Shown: positions 46,202 to 57,908 of the stretch, piece after piece
How the letters are laid out: each line of letters starts with the position of its first letter
How positions within the stretch are numbered: position 1 is the stretch's first letter
Assembly: GCA_031761405.1 (NCBI GenBank)
Contig: JASEVX010000003.1
Coordinates: forward strand, 147,594,555 to 147,658,554
Length of the DNA: 64,000 nucleotides
Direction of reading: 5' to 3'
Source of the DNA: Serripes groenlandicus
Taxonomy: Eukaryota > Mollusca > Bivalvia > Cardiida > Cardiidae
Translations under genes and position numbers: made by a program
The notes under the pieces: model-generated
Databases searched by the model: none
What the model was told of the DNA's origin: nothing
Seen by the model: the letters and a program-made list of their open reading frames with translations, nothing else

Positions 46202-46430
46202 TTAACCCTTTCCCTCATATAGACGCTTTCTGACGCCTCTGCAGCAGACGGCTTTTTGAAAACATAGTGACAAAAGAAAAAATTGCACAAAACGTGCAAT
46301 TTCTCCTTTTGCCACAATGTTTACCACTTTTAGTCATAGGTTATCCATTTAATTATAGAGATTTTCTATGTTTTGACAAAATATGTTCAAAGTCGTCTGC
46401 TGCAGAAGTGTCATATGAGGGAAAGGGTTA
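46202..46430. mobile_element. M3 MITE with TTAA ends (piggyBac-like), best copy
   Basis: TTAACCCTTTCCCTCATATA at the left is mirrored by ATATGAGGGAAAGGGTTAA at the right. Inner parts also pair (CTGCAGCAGACG with CGTCTGCTGCAG). A TTAA flank next to CCC...GGG ends is the hallmark of piggyBac-type insertion. No transposase is present. Confidence 0.75.
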
Positions 46431-46469
46431 ATGATAAATATACAGATGCAGCCCTCGTGTGAACCGGTG

Positions 46470-46545
46470 GTCCAGTGATTATCACGCTAAACAAATCCCG
46501 AGATCCGGGTTCAAATCTCGGAGCCATTCCTGAGGCACTCTTTAT
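46470..46545 (+). mobile_element. tRNA-like SINE head or tRNA pseudogene
   Basis: GGTCCAGTGATTATCACGC and CCGGGTTCAAATCTCGG give A and B boxes with a five-pair T stem. The flanking seven-base segments do not pair, so an active tRNA gene is unlikely. Confidence 0.45.
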
Positions 46546-46659
46546 TGTCTCCAACGGATCCCATATACAACAATTTTGCAGCAGGCAACTAAAAGAACAT
46601 CAGGACACAAATATGGAAATTGTCTATAAATGAATGTACACGTTATGAATAGAGTTAAA

Positions 46660-47360
46660 AACATTGTGGCAAAGGGAGAAAATTCTTCTTTTCCCACAAT
46701 ATTTTCAAAATAAGTGTGCTGCAGACGCGTCAGAGAGCGACTATATGTGGGAAAGCGTAAACATTCTTTGTGCGCCAGGTCAATATTGAAGCCGTTTCTG
46801 CCCGTTACTTATTGAAAGCCTTAGCCTCGTTTTAAATAAGATATGGATATTCATTACCCATCACGATTAATCGTAACGTTACATGCGCCAGTCAAGCTAC
46901 ATACCGCCAGACAAACTCATCTCCTTATAGTATCCGTACGAATATTCATGTCGTATTGAGACCGAGGTTAAGGCAACTCTATACTAGTTAGATACTCATA
47001 CTTATCACCAGAACTGGTAATTTACTCAACTCATCAACTATTCTAGTTAGATAATCATTCTTAATGTTAAAATTATTCCAATTACATAAGTCATAAGTTA
47101 CACAATTTCTTATTGGTTTATACAATAATTTAAGGTAACGCGTAAAAAAGAAACGGGTATTATTACAGTAAACAGACACATTTGAAACGGGAAAAATGAA
47201 GGGATTGGAATTATATCAACACAATCTACATGTTTGTTATATACCATTGTCCAGTCTTTTACACCTCTGGTCACAAAAGGTCAGGCAACGTTGAGCCACA
47301 TTATTTGTCAATTATTTTTGTTTGCGTAGATATTTTAAAATTTCGTTTAACCCTTACCCA
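46660..47360 (+). repeat. duplicated segment, copy 1
   Basis: Direct repeat of 63379-63925. It shares TGCGCCAGGTCAA, ATTCATTACCCATCACGATT, a long block with GCTACATACCGCCAGACAAA, and later ACCATTGTCCAGTC. Copy 1 has about 190 bp extra at 46965-47155. Confidence 0.75.
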
Positions 47361-47563
47361 CTCGAACCGGGTCATAGCAATTTCTGAATCGTTCTTTATG
47401 GTCACCAACTCAACTAGACTATTTTCGGTTAGGGCAGGGATTTGAGCAACGGACAACCATTGAAAATCTAACTCTGTCTTTTGATATTATCTACACCTAT
47501 CAGATGCTTGATCCCGTTTTGCAAATAAGTATATTGTTACAGCGAGGAAGATGAACCTTTTTC

Positions 47564-48275
47564 GAGCCGTTCCACAATAAACCAACATTATGGTCTCTGC
47601 GTAATGTAACGACCCAAATCAGCCTGCACAGTCTGCTACAGGCTTATCCGGGCCGACACATTCTGCTACAGGCTTATCCGGGCCGACACATTCTGCTACA
47701 GGCTTATCCGGGCCGACACATTCTGCTACAGGCTTATCCGGACCGACACAGTCTGCTACAGGCTTATCCGGGCCGACACATTCTGCTACAGGTTTATCAG
47801 GGCCGACACAGTCTGCTACAGGCTTATCCGGACCGACACATTCTGCTACAGGCTTATCCGGGCCGACACAGTCTGCTACAGGCTTATCCGGGCCGACACA
47901 TTCTGCTACAGGCTTATCCGGACCGACACAGTCTTCTACATGCTTATCCGGGCCGACACAGTCTGCTACAGGCTTATCCGGGCCGACACATTCTTCTACA
48001 GGCTTATCCGGGCCGACACAGTCTGCTACAGGCTTATCCGGGCCGACACAGTCTGCTACAGGCTTATCCGGGCCAACACATTCTGCTACAGGCTTATCCG
48101 GGCCGACACATTCAGTCTCTGGGAGATGGAAGCTATAGAGTAATGATTCCTGAAACAGAAGATTCACATGAGGCGAAATGTGTCTGTCCGAGTTAGCCTG
48201 CGCGACATGCTTACGCTGATCCGGGTCGATACTTTACACAGAGTCAACAATGTTGGTTTTCTCGTAATTCGGCTC
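47564..48275. mobile_element. M2 palindromic MITE expanded by an internal 30-bp VNTR
   Basis: Ends GAGCCGTTCCACAATAAACC and TTGGTTTTCTCGTAATTCGGC are the family termini. The interior holds 16 units of 30 bp. At 712 bp it is about three times the usual length. The long minus-strand open frame (47619-48167) is a by-product of a repeat unit divisible by three, not a gene. Confidence 0.85.
47631..48110. repeat. 30-bp VNTR, 16 units
   Basis: Units of GGCTTATCCGGGCCGACACA plus TTCTGCTACA in strict 30-bp register. Variants are GTCTGCTACA versus TTCTGCTACA, and CCGGACC versus CCGGGCC, often in adjacent pairs. The unit is derived from the M2 interior, where the single-copy form occurs. Confidence 0.95.
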
Positions 48276-48605
48276 ATTTTTTAATTGGGTCTTGGGGTCT
48301 ACCCTTAAAGAACTAGTTTTTTTTTTATATAATACAATAATTGTCCTGATACCGTGTACGCCTGGACTTACGAGACCTTCATGTAGCTAGTACAATGTTA
48401 TACAAATACTACCTATATAGAATCAAATATTGTTTTGTTTACTCATGACCTTTTAGTGACAGTTGAAATGGTTTTCACATATGTGAGAATGATGACGCCA
48501 TAAAAGTGAGAGTGGTCTTGCCTATTTAAAACCTTGCTGTTTTCATGCACGTTTCTTACTCGTAAAAATATCATTTCTATCCCCTACATGATAAACCCAA
48601 AGCTT

Positions 48606-48760
48606 TAAACCCTTTCCCGCATACATCAAATATCCATCAGACGACTTTGAAAATATCTAGACAAAATTTGGAAACTCTCTATAAATGCCATAATAAAGTT
48701 TGAAAAGCGTTGCAATGAAAACAATGTGTTCTTTTTGCCACTGTATTTTCAAAAGAAGCC
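48606..48760. mobile_element. M3 MITE, diverged
   Basis: AAACCCTTTCCCGCATACAT at the left end, CCATCAGACGACTTTGAAAA and TTTTGCCACTGTATTTTCAA inside. The right end is unclear. Confidence 0.45.
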
Positions 48761-49679
48761 TGATGAGTAAAACAAACCATTACATGAACCATGCTAACAT
48801 AACCCTTATCCTGCTGTACACCACACGTTAGTGAACTGGTCATGTTCCTAGGAAACCCCCTGATATTGAAATACTGTTGCAAGCGGTGTGAAACATTATA
48901 ACCAAGATGAACCTATTATTTCATGGAGTCTTATTGACACCGCGTGGAAACGCAGCGTCAGTATGGGATAGGTTTTAATTTCGTACCATGGTGTGGCGTA
49001 ATCGAAAAGGCAGCAACCAACATTATTATTGTTAAGAAAAACTCTGTTACATGTTTGAAAAAAACCAAACCTTTATGAACAAATAAATTGTATAGAATGA
49101 TTTAAGAAACAGCAAGATACAAAATACGTTTGTCTTCTACCGTTATCAACACTTTAGACAAATGTAATGGGTATTTAATAACTTTCCCCCAACTTCCTAG
49201 GGTACGTTTTTTTTTTATAGTTTGGCCCGATTTATCAAAGCTCAGAAAAAAGTTTCTGGCGATGCTTTTGCCTAGTTACAATATTGAGATTTTTATGCGG
49301 GGGGTTCAGTTATGCTGAATACCTCCGTATATTGTCAGGCCCAGCTTACAGGAAGTGTAAATTTGTATTTTTTTTTGTGCTGACCTCTGTTTTTTCCAAA
49401 ATGGATTTTTTTTCTTGATTGTCCAGGGATCAGTTAAATACGTTTCACAACAAGCTAAACAGTATGCACATTATACAAAGTAAACGTACACACTGTAAAG
49501 TTTCAATCCATGAAGTTGTATACATAATTTAAAAATTTAAGTTAGAAATAAGGATCTTAAATGTTTCTTTTAAATATATGGAAAACGAGTAGCTTGAAAG
49601 CGGGTAGCTCAAAAACCTTTTGAGAAAATCCCTGCAATGAAAAATACGGAAATACGGCTGTCGTGCATCGTCAACAGTT
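48761..49679. other. non-coding interval
   Basis: Unique AT-rich DNA, short unrecognised open frames only. Confidence 0.4.
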
Positions 49680-51145
49680 TCCCTTGTTAACACTCTACAG
49701 GCTACATTTTGCATCGGATCTTCATGAAAGTTTATCAGAACATTCATCTTTATCAAATATTGGGCCATTTGAGGTCAACCACTAGGTCACTAGGTCAAAT
49801 TGAAGGAAAATCTTGTTAACACAAGGCCACATTTTCAACTTGAGCATGTTGAAACTTTATCAGAATGTTTGTCTTGATGATGTTAGTCAAGTTCGAACAT
49901 GAGTCATGTCGGGTCAAAAAGTAGGTCACTAGGTCAAATTGAAGAAAAAGCTTGTTAACACTCGTTAACACTCTAGAGGCCGCAATTTTTGTTTCAGCAG
50001 TTTGACTGTCAGAATGTTTGTATTAATGATTTCTAGGTCAAGTTCAAATATGGGTCATATTGGGTCAGAAACTAGGTGACTAGGCTAAATTGAAGGAAAC
50101 TCTTGTTAACACTGTAGAAGCCGCAGTTGTTAACTAAGGCAGCTTAAAATTTGGTCAGAACGTTAACACTTTGGAGGCATTATTTTCAACTTGAGGATGT
50201 TGAAACTTTATCCGAATGTTTGTCTTGATGATATGTAAATCAAGTTTGAACATGGGTCATGATGGGTCAAAAGGTCGGTCACTAGGTCAAATTGAAGGAA
50301 AAGTACACTCTAGAGGCCGCAATTCAACAGGTTAAAATTTTGTCAGAATGTTTGTAATAATGCTATCTATGTCAAGTTCGAATATGGGTCATATTGGGTC
50401 AGAAACTAGGTTACTAGGCCAAATTGATGGAAAATCTTGTTAATACATTTTTTGCTAAGGCAGCTTGAAATTCGGTCAGTTTGTTTATCTATATGATATC
50501 TAGGACATGATCGAATATGGGTCAAAAACTAGGTCACTAAGCCAAATTGAATGGAAATATTGTTAACACTCTAGAGGCCTTATTTTCAACTTGAGGATGT
50601 TGAAACTTTATCATAATGTTTATCTTGATGATATGTAGGTCAAGTTCGAACATGGGTTATGATGGGTCAAACAGTAGGTATCTAAGTCAAGTTGAAGGAA
50701 AAGCTTGTAATCACTCTAGAGACCGCAATTTTCAGCAGTTTGACATTTTGTCAGAATGTTTGTATTTATGACATCCAGGTCAAGTTCGAATATGGGTCAC
50801 TTGGGTCAGAAACTAGGTCACTAGGCCAAATTGAAGGAAAATCTTGTTAACTCTGTAGAAGCATCTTTTTTGGCTACAGCAGATGGAAATTTTGTCAGAA
50901 TTGTATCTAAATTATATCTAGGTCATGTTTGAATATGGGTCATGCCAGGTTAAAAACTAGGTCACTAGGCCAAATTGAAGGAAAATCTTGTTAACACTCT
51001 GGATACTGCATTTTTAGCTTGAGCATGTTGAAACTTTATCAGAATGTTTTTCTTGATGATATTTAGGTCAAGTTCAACATGGGTCATGTTGGGTCAAAAA
51101 GTAGGTCACTAGGTCAAATTGAAGGAAAATCTTGTTATCACTCTA
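49680..51145. repeat. tandem array of about ten 140-195-bp units
   Basis: Each unit has ACTAGGTCAAATTGAAGGAA, CTTGTTAACACTCTAGAGGC, a GTTGAAACTTTATCAGAATG block and AAGTTCGAATATGGGTCAT. Unit starts near 49788, 49930, 50086, 50281, 50412, 50535, 50681, 50820, 50957 and 51107. Spacing varies through internal indels. No transposon ends are visible, although similar repeats are common inside molluscan Helentron-type elements. Confidence 0.85.
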
Positions 51146-51318
51146 GAGCCAACATCCCCCGCATTTAAGTACTTTCAGTACTTTGATTAAATAAATGCGT
51201 AATATTTAAAAAATAAATGATGATTTATTTTAATTACTACATATTACAGTATAACACTTTATATGATTAAAACTCTTTAATAATCGAATTTTCGACCACT
51301 TGGTCTTTATCAAGATTT

Positions 51319-51416
51319 AATAAATACAACATAAATTTATGTACAGTCCACCTTTGTTTCGAAGAGATCAAGTCGAAACAAAGATGGACTGCACATAAAT
51401 TTCTGTTGTGTTTATT
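51319..51416. repeat. long hairpin, 43-44-bp stem
   Basis: Positions 51319-51361 pair with 51374-51416 with four mismatches around a loop of 10-12 bases. The core includes CTTTGTTTCGA and its complement. It may be a tiny palindromic element or a hairpin transcript. Confidence 0.75.
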
Positions 51417-52365
51417 TTTCAGTTTTCTACTGGCATGTTCAAAACGATTAAATTGACATTACAAACAAACAAAACATACTAAATAACTTGCTATATGTTG
51501 ACTATACATGTGAACTTTCATAATGCTCAATCTTGATCATAAATATCTTCTTTTTTTTAAAAATTACTTCGTATTTTTTGTTTTATACTCCCGTTTTTGC
51601 TATCATACTTCTGATAAACTGGAAGGAGAATAGACTTCCCCCTCTCCTTCCAAAGCTTGATAACTAGAGGCAATAAACCGTAATATATGTTAATACTTAA
51701 GCACCAATGTTTGTATCTAATTGATCTAGTTAGAGGATTTAAAACAGTTTATTGGTAAAAGGAAAATCTTGGGAAACTTCAGCTTGTATGACACATTATA
51801 GTTGCAGTGAATGTTAAGCAAACCGTAAATCAAATGGTTTTAGGAGTTAACTTGTCATTTCACGATTAAACTTCACATGCTGAATATCACATAGGTCGTA
51901 GCATATAACATGTTTAATCCCTACGTCAATATTGACCCTTTCTGCTCTATGGTAGCCATGTGTGAAATATAGGCACATCTTGGCCTTCTTGTTTAAAATA
52001 AACTGACATTTGTCATGCTTCAAAATCATGCGCGGCGTCTTTATTGCTTTGCATCAAAATTCTTCTTGTATTGGTCTGTCATGATTTTATTTTTGTATTT
52101 TTGGTATGGAGAAATTCCTAATGTGGATAGCGTTCATTCGACGAGGAAAATAAGAGATGAATTAATAATCAAAATTCAAGAAAATTGCCGTTTTCATTGC
52201 AGCTATCATGAAAGCGAAAGGGTCTCAAATAAGCAAGCAACTGTTATGTACATATTTATATCCGACCGACATGTGTAAACACTTTCTAGTTCATAGGTAT
52301 TTTTAAAAAGTGTCATTATAGGACAGTCCTGTAATAATGTTCTAGCTATCGGCTCACTATACATC
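51417..52365. other. interval with an unrecognised small open frame
   Basis: A plus-strand 87-codon frame (52015-52278) has a basic N-terminus then a hydrophobic FFLYWSVMILFLYFW stretch, like a type II membrane anchor. No splice donor or family could be assigned. Otherwise AT-rich. Confidence 0.3.
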
Positions 52366-52570
52366 CATGACCGTCTCTGTAGTGTAGTGGTAGAGTGTCC
52401 ACCTCGGGCGCGGTAGGTCGCGGCTTTGATCCCCAAAAGTTATAGCAATGGCCACCCTCCTAGCTCAGGGTTGCGGGATTAGCATAATGACTGACTCACT
52501 GGTGTAGGATCAGTAAAACTGGTAAATTACCTAAGAAAAGCCGTAATATAAATGAAACATTATTGAAAGC
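52366..52570 (+). mobile_element. tRNA-derived SINE, family 3, plus strand
   Basis: TGTAGTGTAGTGGTAGAGTG is a good A box and GCGGCTTTGATCCCC a B box about 40 bp later. The body runs to an AT-rich end near 52570. Directly after it, GTGAGTGTAAGGAACG to about 52640 resembles 40-85 of the window, which may be the 3' part of the family or a separate short repeat. Confidence 0.55.
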
Positions 52571-52954
52571 AGCGTAAAGTAATACATTTATGAAAGTGAG
52601 TGTAAGGAACGACAGCTCTGCAAAGGAGGATGCTCTGTAATACGTTTTTTAAAAAAAATATTTGCATTTATGTGAATAACCTTTATAATATAAACAGACA
52701 AGGGCGTCCATGGAGCACATGTGTTGCCAATACGTGAGAAAATGGTCGCACAAAAAAAAAAATGAAAAAATGAAAGAATTTCTAAAGTATTCAGACTAAA
52801 GTTGTGTTCCATTCATCTGATCACAATGTACACGTGACATTGACGTGAAACTGCCGAACAATCAATTAATACAGAACGTGAGCAGGGGCGTAGCTCCCTT
52901 TAGGCACTGTAGGCACGAGCCTACACATTTTTTCTCAAAATGCCCCAAAATGCT

Positions 52955-53114
52955 GTCCGCGCAGACTGATCCGGCCTACACATTCCATCTTAGGGGGATA
53001 GATGTATAGAGTGATTCCTGAAACAGAAAATCCACAGGAGGCGAAAAGTGTCTATCCGGGTAGACCTGTGCGGCATGCTTAGGCTAATCCGGTCGATACT
53101 TTACGCAGAGTCCA
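52955..53114. mobile_element. M2 MITE fragment
   Basis: ATGCTGTCCGCGCAGACTGA, CAGGAGGCGAAAAGTGTCTA and TTTACGCAGAGTCCA are family words. Both terminal repeats are lost. A 20-bp terminus-like piece (GCTCCATGAGAAAACC) also occurs alone at 53674. Confidence 0.65.
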
Positions 53115-54232
53115 CTCTGTATTGTATTGTCCGTTACTGATCTAGTTATAGTTGAATTATACCGATCTTGTTATAAATCAAAATTAACGTTTTCATGTTT
53201 GCTGACGAGATGTCATTTATAATGATACTATAGATACATTTAATTATACAGGAACTTTTTTATACATACGCTAATCAATATAGTGCGATGAATTCAAAGT
53301 AAAATCTACCTAAAAGTCTTTTATTTTTTCAATCAGTTTAATGAAGAATATAGAGTTTATACTTTATTTTCAAACTGAAAATGTATTTGCGTCTTTTAAA
53401 GTGAATTTTATTTTAAGAAATACAAATATTTCTGCAGTAAACATTACTATGTATATTCTTACGCGCCACGCTTTTGTGAACAACACCGATACACCGGATC
53501 AGATATACATTACACGAACTAGGTCAATTCGTGGACATACCGTGTCGTAGGGTTATGCTAATCTATCCTTAATTACGACTTTCAGTTATATTCTTTATAT
53601 TTCCTCTAGTATATTCATTTATAGGTTTTTTCATCATTTATTAGTCGCCGGGCATATTATATGTATATATGGGCCGCTCCATGAGAAAACCGGTGATAGT
53701 GACATCGCATAAGAAATGACGTAATCATCACTCAAAGATTGACGTCATTTGTGTGTTTACGCGAAATTAAACTCACATGTATACACAGAGTTTGATTTGG
53801 TTTATTAACATCATGTTCATCGGCGGATGAAATGTAGAGCGACATACTGTTACAAGCCGATTAATCTGCACAATTTATTGGAAGAATGTATTAATTATTC
53901 AAAACGTCCAATAAACATGAGCGTGTAAGATTAGTAAATAGATATATATAATTATATATGTATATCAATATTTATTTTAACTATTCAGTTTTTCCTGATC
54001 TGTGAATTCCCTCTTTAAATGATCCATTTATGCTTTATTTAGAGTTAAATATGTTTCTGAGATAGATTTGAAACGTGTTTTACCATTTAAACATGTATAC
54101 GCATTTTCGTTCATTCTTATTTTCTTCTATTTTTGATTATGTGAAATTCATATTTATTGACATCACCTTTCAATTTAAATTAATACTTAATATAGTTTAC
54201 CGCTGTAATGGTGTTATACAAAACTTTATGAA
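53115..54232. other. AT-rich non-coding interval before the right arm
   Basis: Only short chance open frames and an isolated M2 terminus at 53671. Nothing else seen. Confidence 0.4.
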
Positions 54233-57200
54233 AAAGTTTATCTGCATCTGCGAAAAGTAAACTGAATAAAACATAGCCCTCAATAAGGTTTTGAACTTGT
54301 AAAACCGCGTGAATCGCTTGAAATTAAGGATACAAAATACTTTGTTTTGTGTCATTATTATTCAATTATGTATGTATTTGCGAGCGTTAAAGAATCAGCT
54401 TGCAAATCCATACAATTTAATCTGCATCTAGGTGTATAGGTTATATAACCCGTTGTTATACTTCGGACCAACAGTATATACCTGGCTCATGTGTGATGTA
54501 TGTGCGGGTAGATCGTAATATACACTTGTCGAAAACACCCTAGACAGTAGAAAAGAGCTCAATCTATTAGGTACACAGATACCCAACTCCAGTTAAACTA
54601 TATTACGTTATGGTTTACATGATTTGTACGAGAGATTGACTATGAAATATTTCCTCAACGGGTGTTTTACTGCAGGAGGTTGACCTGGAAATATGTTTGT
54701 TTCATTCTGTATGTACTATATCAATCTGCATTTATAAAAGAAGATACATAATATATATAATCAGTTTCTGATGCGTGTTTCATTCTTGAAAGCCGTAAAC
54801 AATTTGGTTTCAATTTTCGTAGAATTACATTCATGTACATGGATTATGTATAAAGGTAAAATACATACGGTGCAATGCATTAAAAAGCAAATTTAACACA
54901 TTTTCAGTTTCGATTTTCAATTATATGACCAGATAGAAAAACAACGTTAGTGGCATATCTAACCAGTGTAGATCTAGATCAATCCGCGTATCTCAGTCTG
55001 ATCTTAATTAATTATTCACTAACCATTCCGAGAAGTTTACGTTTGAATATAAAGTGATAGTTTAACCAGTGACAGTAGTCATCTTTTGAAAACAAATGTC
55101 ATGTGATACCTAAATATACAATACTAGATTTTGACATGGATTGAGATCATGGATCTTATATCAAAATGATTTGTATAAGATAACAAGAAGGATCTTGGAA
55201 TCGCTGTTCATGTTGTTGTCTACTGATCTCCAGAAGCAACAATGATTCTAGATATTTTTTAAACCATGGGGAAAACGAAGTTTAATGAAGGATCTTGATC
55301 AGTTGTTAGTTTTATGTATGCTGTATGCTGTATGCTGTAATTCTTCTGTTTATACGGTGATAATATGTAGATAATTACTATGAAATATTCTTAGCAGTAT
55401 TCAAACCATTATTCAATTTAGGCAACTGACTGTCTGTACATATATTGGGTATTTTTTTTCTTTTCAATACAATGTAATGCCGCCATGCATCGGTGGTGTA
55501 TACTATTTGCATGATGCCGACATAATGAAAGATCAGCTTGGCGGTTGTTATCTGTTCTGCATCCAAACAAAATGATATATGGTACATTACATAGGACATT
55601 AACGTAGAGTTATGCTATATAATTATATATACAGTATATGGTAATATCATCTTCATGAATTTGCGACTAATGAAATCGTGATAAGCTTATGCATTTGTTC
55701 AGTCTGGTCAGGATTGCCCTTGTCCAGTCAGTTTTACATTCTTCCTGAGAGAAAGTTTGAAGGAAATGTTAAAAGCCAACTTAAGTATGAAATATAAATG
55801 AAATTGGCATTGATTGTGTCGTTATCTAGTTATCACAGCTGTCATTAAAGCAGACTGTTGCAGATCTGAATGTTTGATTTGACCCAAGTATACCTGATAA
55901 TCTTGTTATCTATTTATCGCAACTGCCATGTGTTCCCCACTGACGAACCAAGTGTTGTTTTGATTAGAACAAATTAAAGTAGAATGTTGCATACCCGAAT
56001 ATAAGTAAGAAAAAAATGATAAAAATATCATCATTTGTTAAATTCAATTAACCTATACAATACAATACAATATGCTTGTATTGTAATATAAGGCCTCCGG
56101 ACCACAATACTCATAAATTACATACAAATTAATGCTTCAGAGCCACTCACAATATACACAAATTTGACAACAATTCTTAATACGGACAATAAATGTAGAT
56201 ATGTAAATAGTTATTTACCAAGTAGCAAACTTTATGAATTATATTAGTGTCATATATATGCACCTATTTCATCCTAATTAATGCAATTTAATATGTTCTA
56301 TTAAATGATTTGTTCATTTGAAGTATTCTTAAATATCAGTTATTAGAAGTTGTATTCAAATAAGTCTCTCTTCAAATGCAAATGTCAGATATATAGCCAG
56401 GATTTGAATTAACATTTTGTTTTGACATTGCATTATCCTATTTAACAGATGTTTTGTTGGTAAATTATTATTTCCATTGTATGGAAAATGACGTTTTCTT
56501 AAGTTATCATATAACGGACACATCGATACAAAATTTAAATCGTCTTCAATTATGTAAGTATTTGTATTTAAACAATAAGTACAAACTCTAAAAAAAATCT
56601 CAATATTGGCACGGCGTCCTCTTTCTATAGCTAAACTGTGGTTAGAGGACCTTAAATGTATGTTCGTCGATATATATAATGCATTTCAATCATTAGGTAT
56701 GTTTCCATGTCCAATAATGATTTGAAATCTTTGTAGTAATACGCTTTTGAAGAGTTACACATACCTGTGTGCCACTTCTGTATTGAAATATCAATAACTC
56801 GTTGTTTAAATGCTTATATAACAGGGAATACCTCGATTGTGATGCAAGTGTGTTGTTATTTGTTAAAAGTCATTCAACAATGCATTCAGTTATACAACAC
56901 AGACAGAGTTTCTAGCTCTGTCAACTGAAACAGTAGCTTTCGTAGTACTATCCAAACAACTAAGAGAATTTAAAGATTGGATTTGACGATTGCCAATTGA
57001 GAATTGGTAGTGAACCGACAGGAACTCGGACACTGATTTCAGATCTTTATGAGGTCGCTATATAATCACAAACCACACAGGTTTTAGTAAATCGGAAATC
57101 TCGTTAAACTGATACTATCAGCAAAGCCAAATCTAAATTCATGCAATTCATTTTCCTTCGATATAATTCATTTTCTGGATTTGTTCCTAAGTGTGTAAGC

Positions 57201-57624
57201 AATCGATGCACCCGGTGGCAAAATAGTTTTCGTGTAGCAAAGGAAATATGACTCCAACAATATTTCATACATGTACATGTGTGCGTATTTCAGCACAACC
57301 CTGACATCTTGTTCAAAACGCTGTGCTTTGAAATGCACCACCGTTCGAAGTAGTACTGCTTTACAGGTGAAGTTATACGTTGAAAGGCTTAAAACGTAAG
57401 CAAGCCATTTTGAGAAAAGTAAAAATAACGTTGCTGTAAATTTTGCTTGAGTGTCGAGCATAGATATGAAAATGACGTCGACGTCATTTCAATAATTAGT
57501 AACACATGTCTTCTTTTGATGTCCAATACGGCGTCAATATTCGTCATACGAAGTCCACATATATATCAAACAAAACTAGACAATTTGGACTATATGAAAA
57601 TGTAAAAATCCCAAAATCTAAATG
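54233..57624 (-). repeat. right arm of the large inverted duplication (nearly continuous)
   Basis: Reverse-complement counterpart of three left-arm segments (43283-41709, 39208-38813, 24652-23608). It lacks the two large insertions of the left arm and so shows their empty target sites. It has two private insertions, about 290 bp at 55805-56095 and about 110 bp at 57215-57335. Open reading frames in it are short and unrecognised. Whether this is a duplicated genomic segment or two inverted copies of an unclassified dispersed repeat cannot be told from one window. Confidence 0.8.
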
Positions 57625-57651
57625 GTAAATTACAGAATGATTATATAAAAA

Positions 57652-57908
57652 GGATTGATTGATTAGGCTTTAACAATATCATATCACTGCGACCAGTTCA
57701 CCTGTGTGTTGTCTGGCTTTCTCACACAAGTAATCCACACAACATTCTTTCCAAGGAACTGGCTTCTTTTTCAAATAGACTGTTAGCCCATTGGTGAAAG
57801 ATGAATGACGCTTGTCACATTGACGGAAAGAATGATGGCCGAGCTTCGATTCGAACTTACAACTGCTGGATTGACAGCCCGCGTAGCTACCGACTGATTT
57901 ACCGGGGG
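57652..57908 (-). mobile_element. tRNA-derived SINE, family 1, at the outer edge of the right arm
   Basis: GATTGATTGATTAGG tail, body with GACCAGTTCACCTGTGTG, and head GATTGACAGCCCGCGTAGCTA in reverse (62 bp). It starts about 30 bp outside the end of the inverted-duplication arm. Confidence 0.8.

Noticed and set aside
46470..46545. Functional tRNA gene
   Set aside because: A and B boxes and a T stem are present, but no acceptor stem pairs, so it is a SINE head or pseudogene.
47619..48167. 182-codon minus-strand frame of CVGPDKPVA repeats as a collagen-like or repeat protein
   Set aside because: It is fully explained by the 30-bp VNTR within an M2 MITE; a 30-bp period keeps any stop-free frame open.
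23608..57624. Maverick/Polinton or other giant transposon with the arms as terminal repeats
   Set aside because: No integrase, polymerase, ATPase or capsid-like frames occur in the spacer, which is filled with MITEs and arrays; kept only as a possibility to test.
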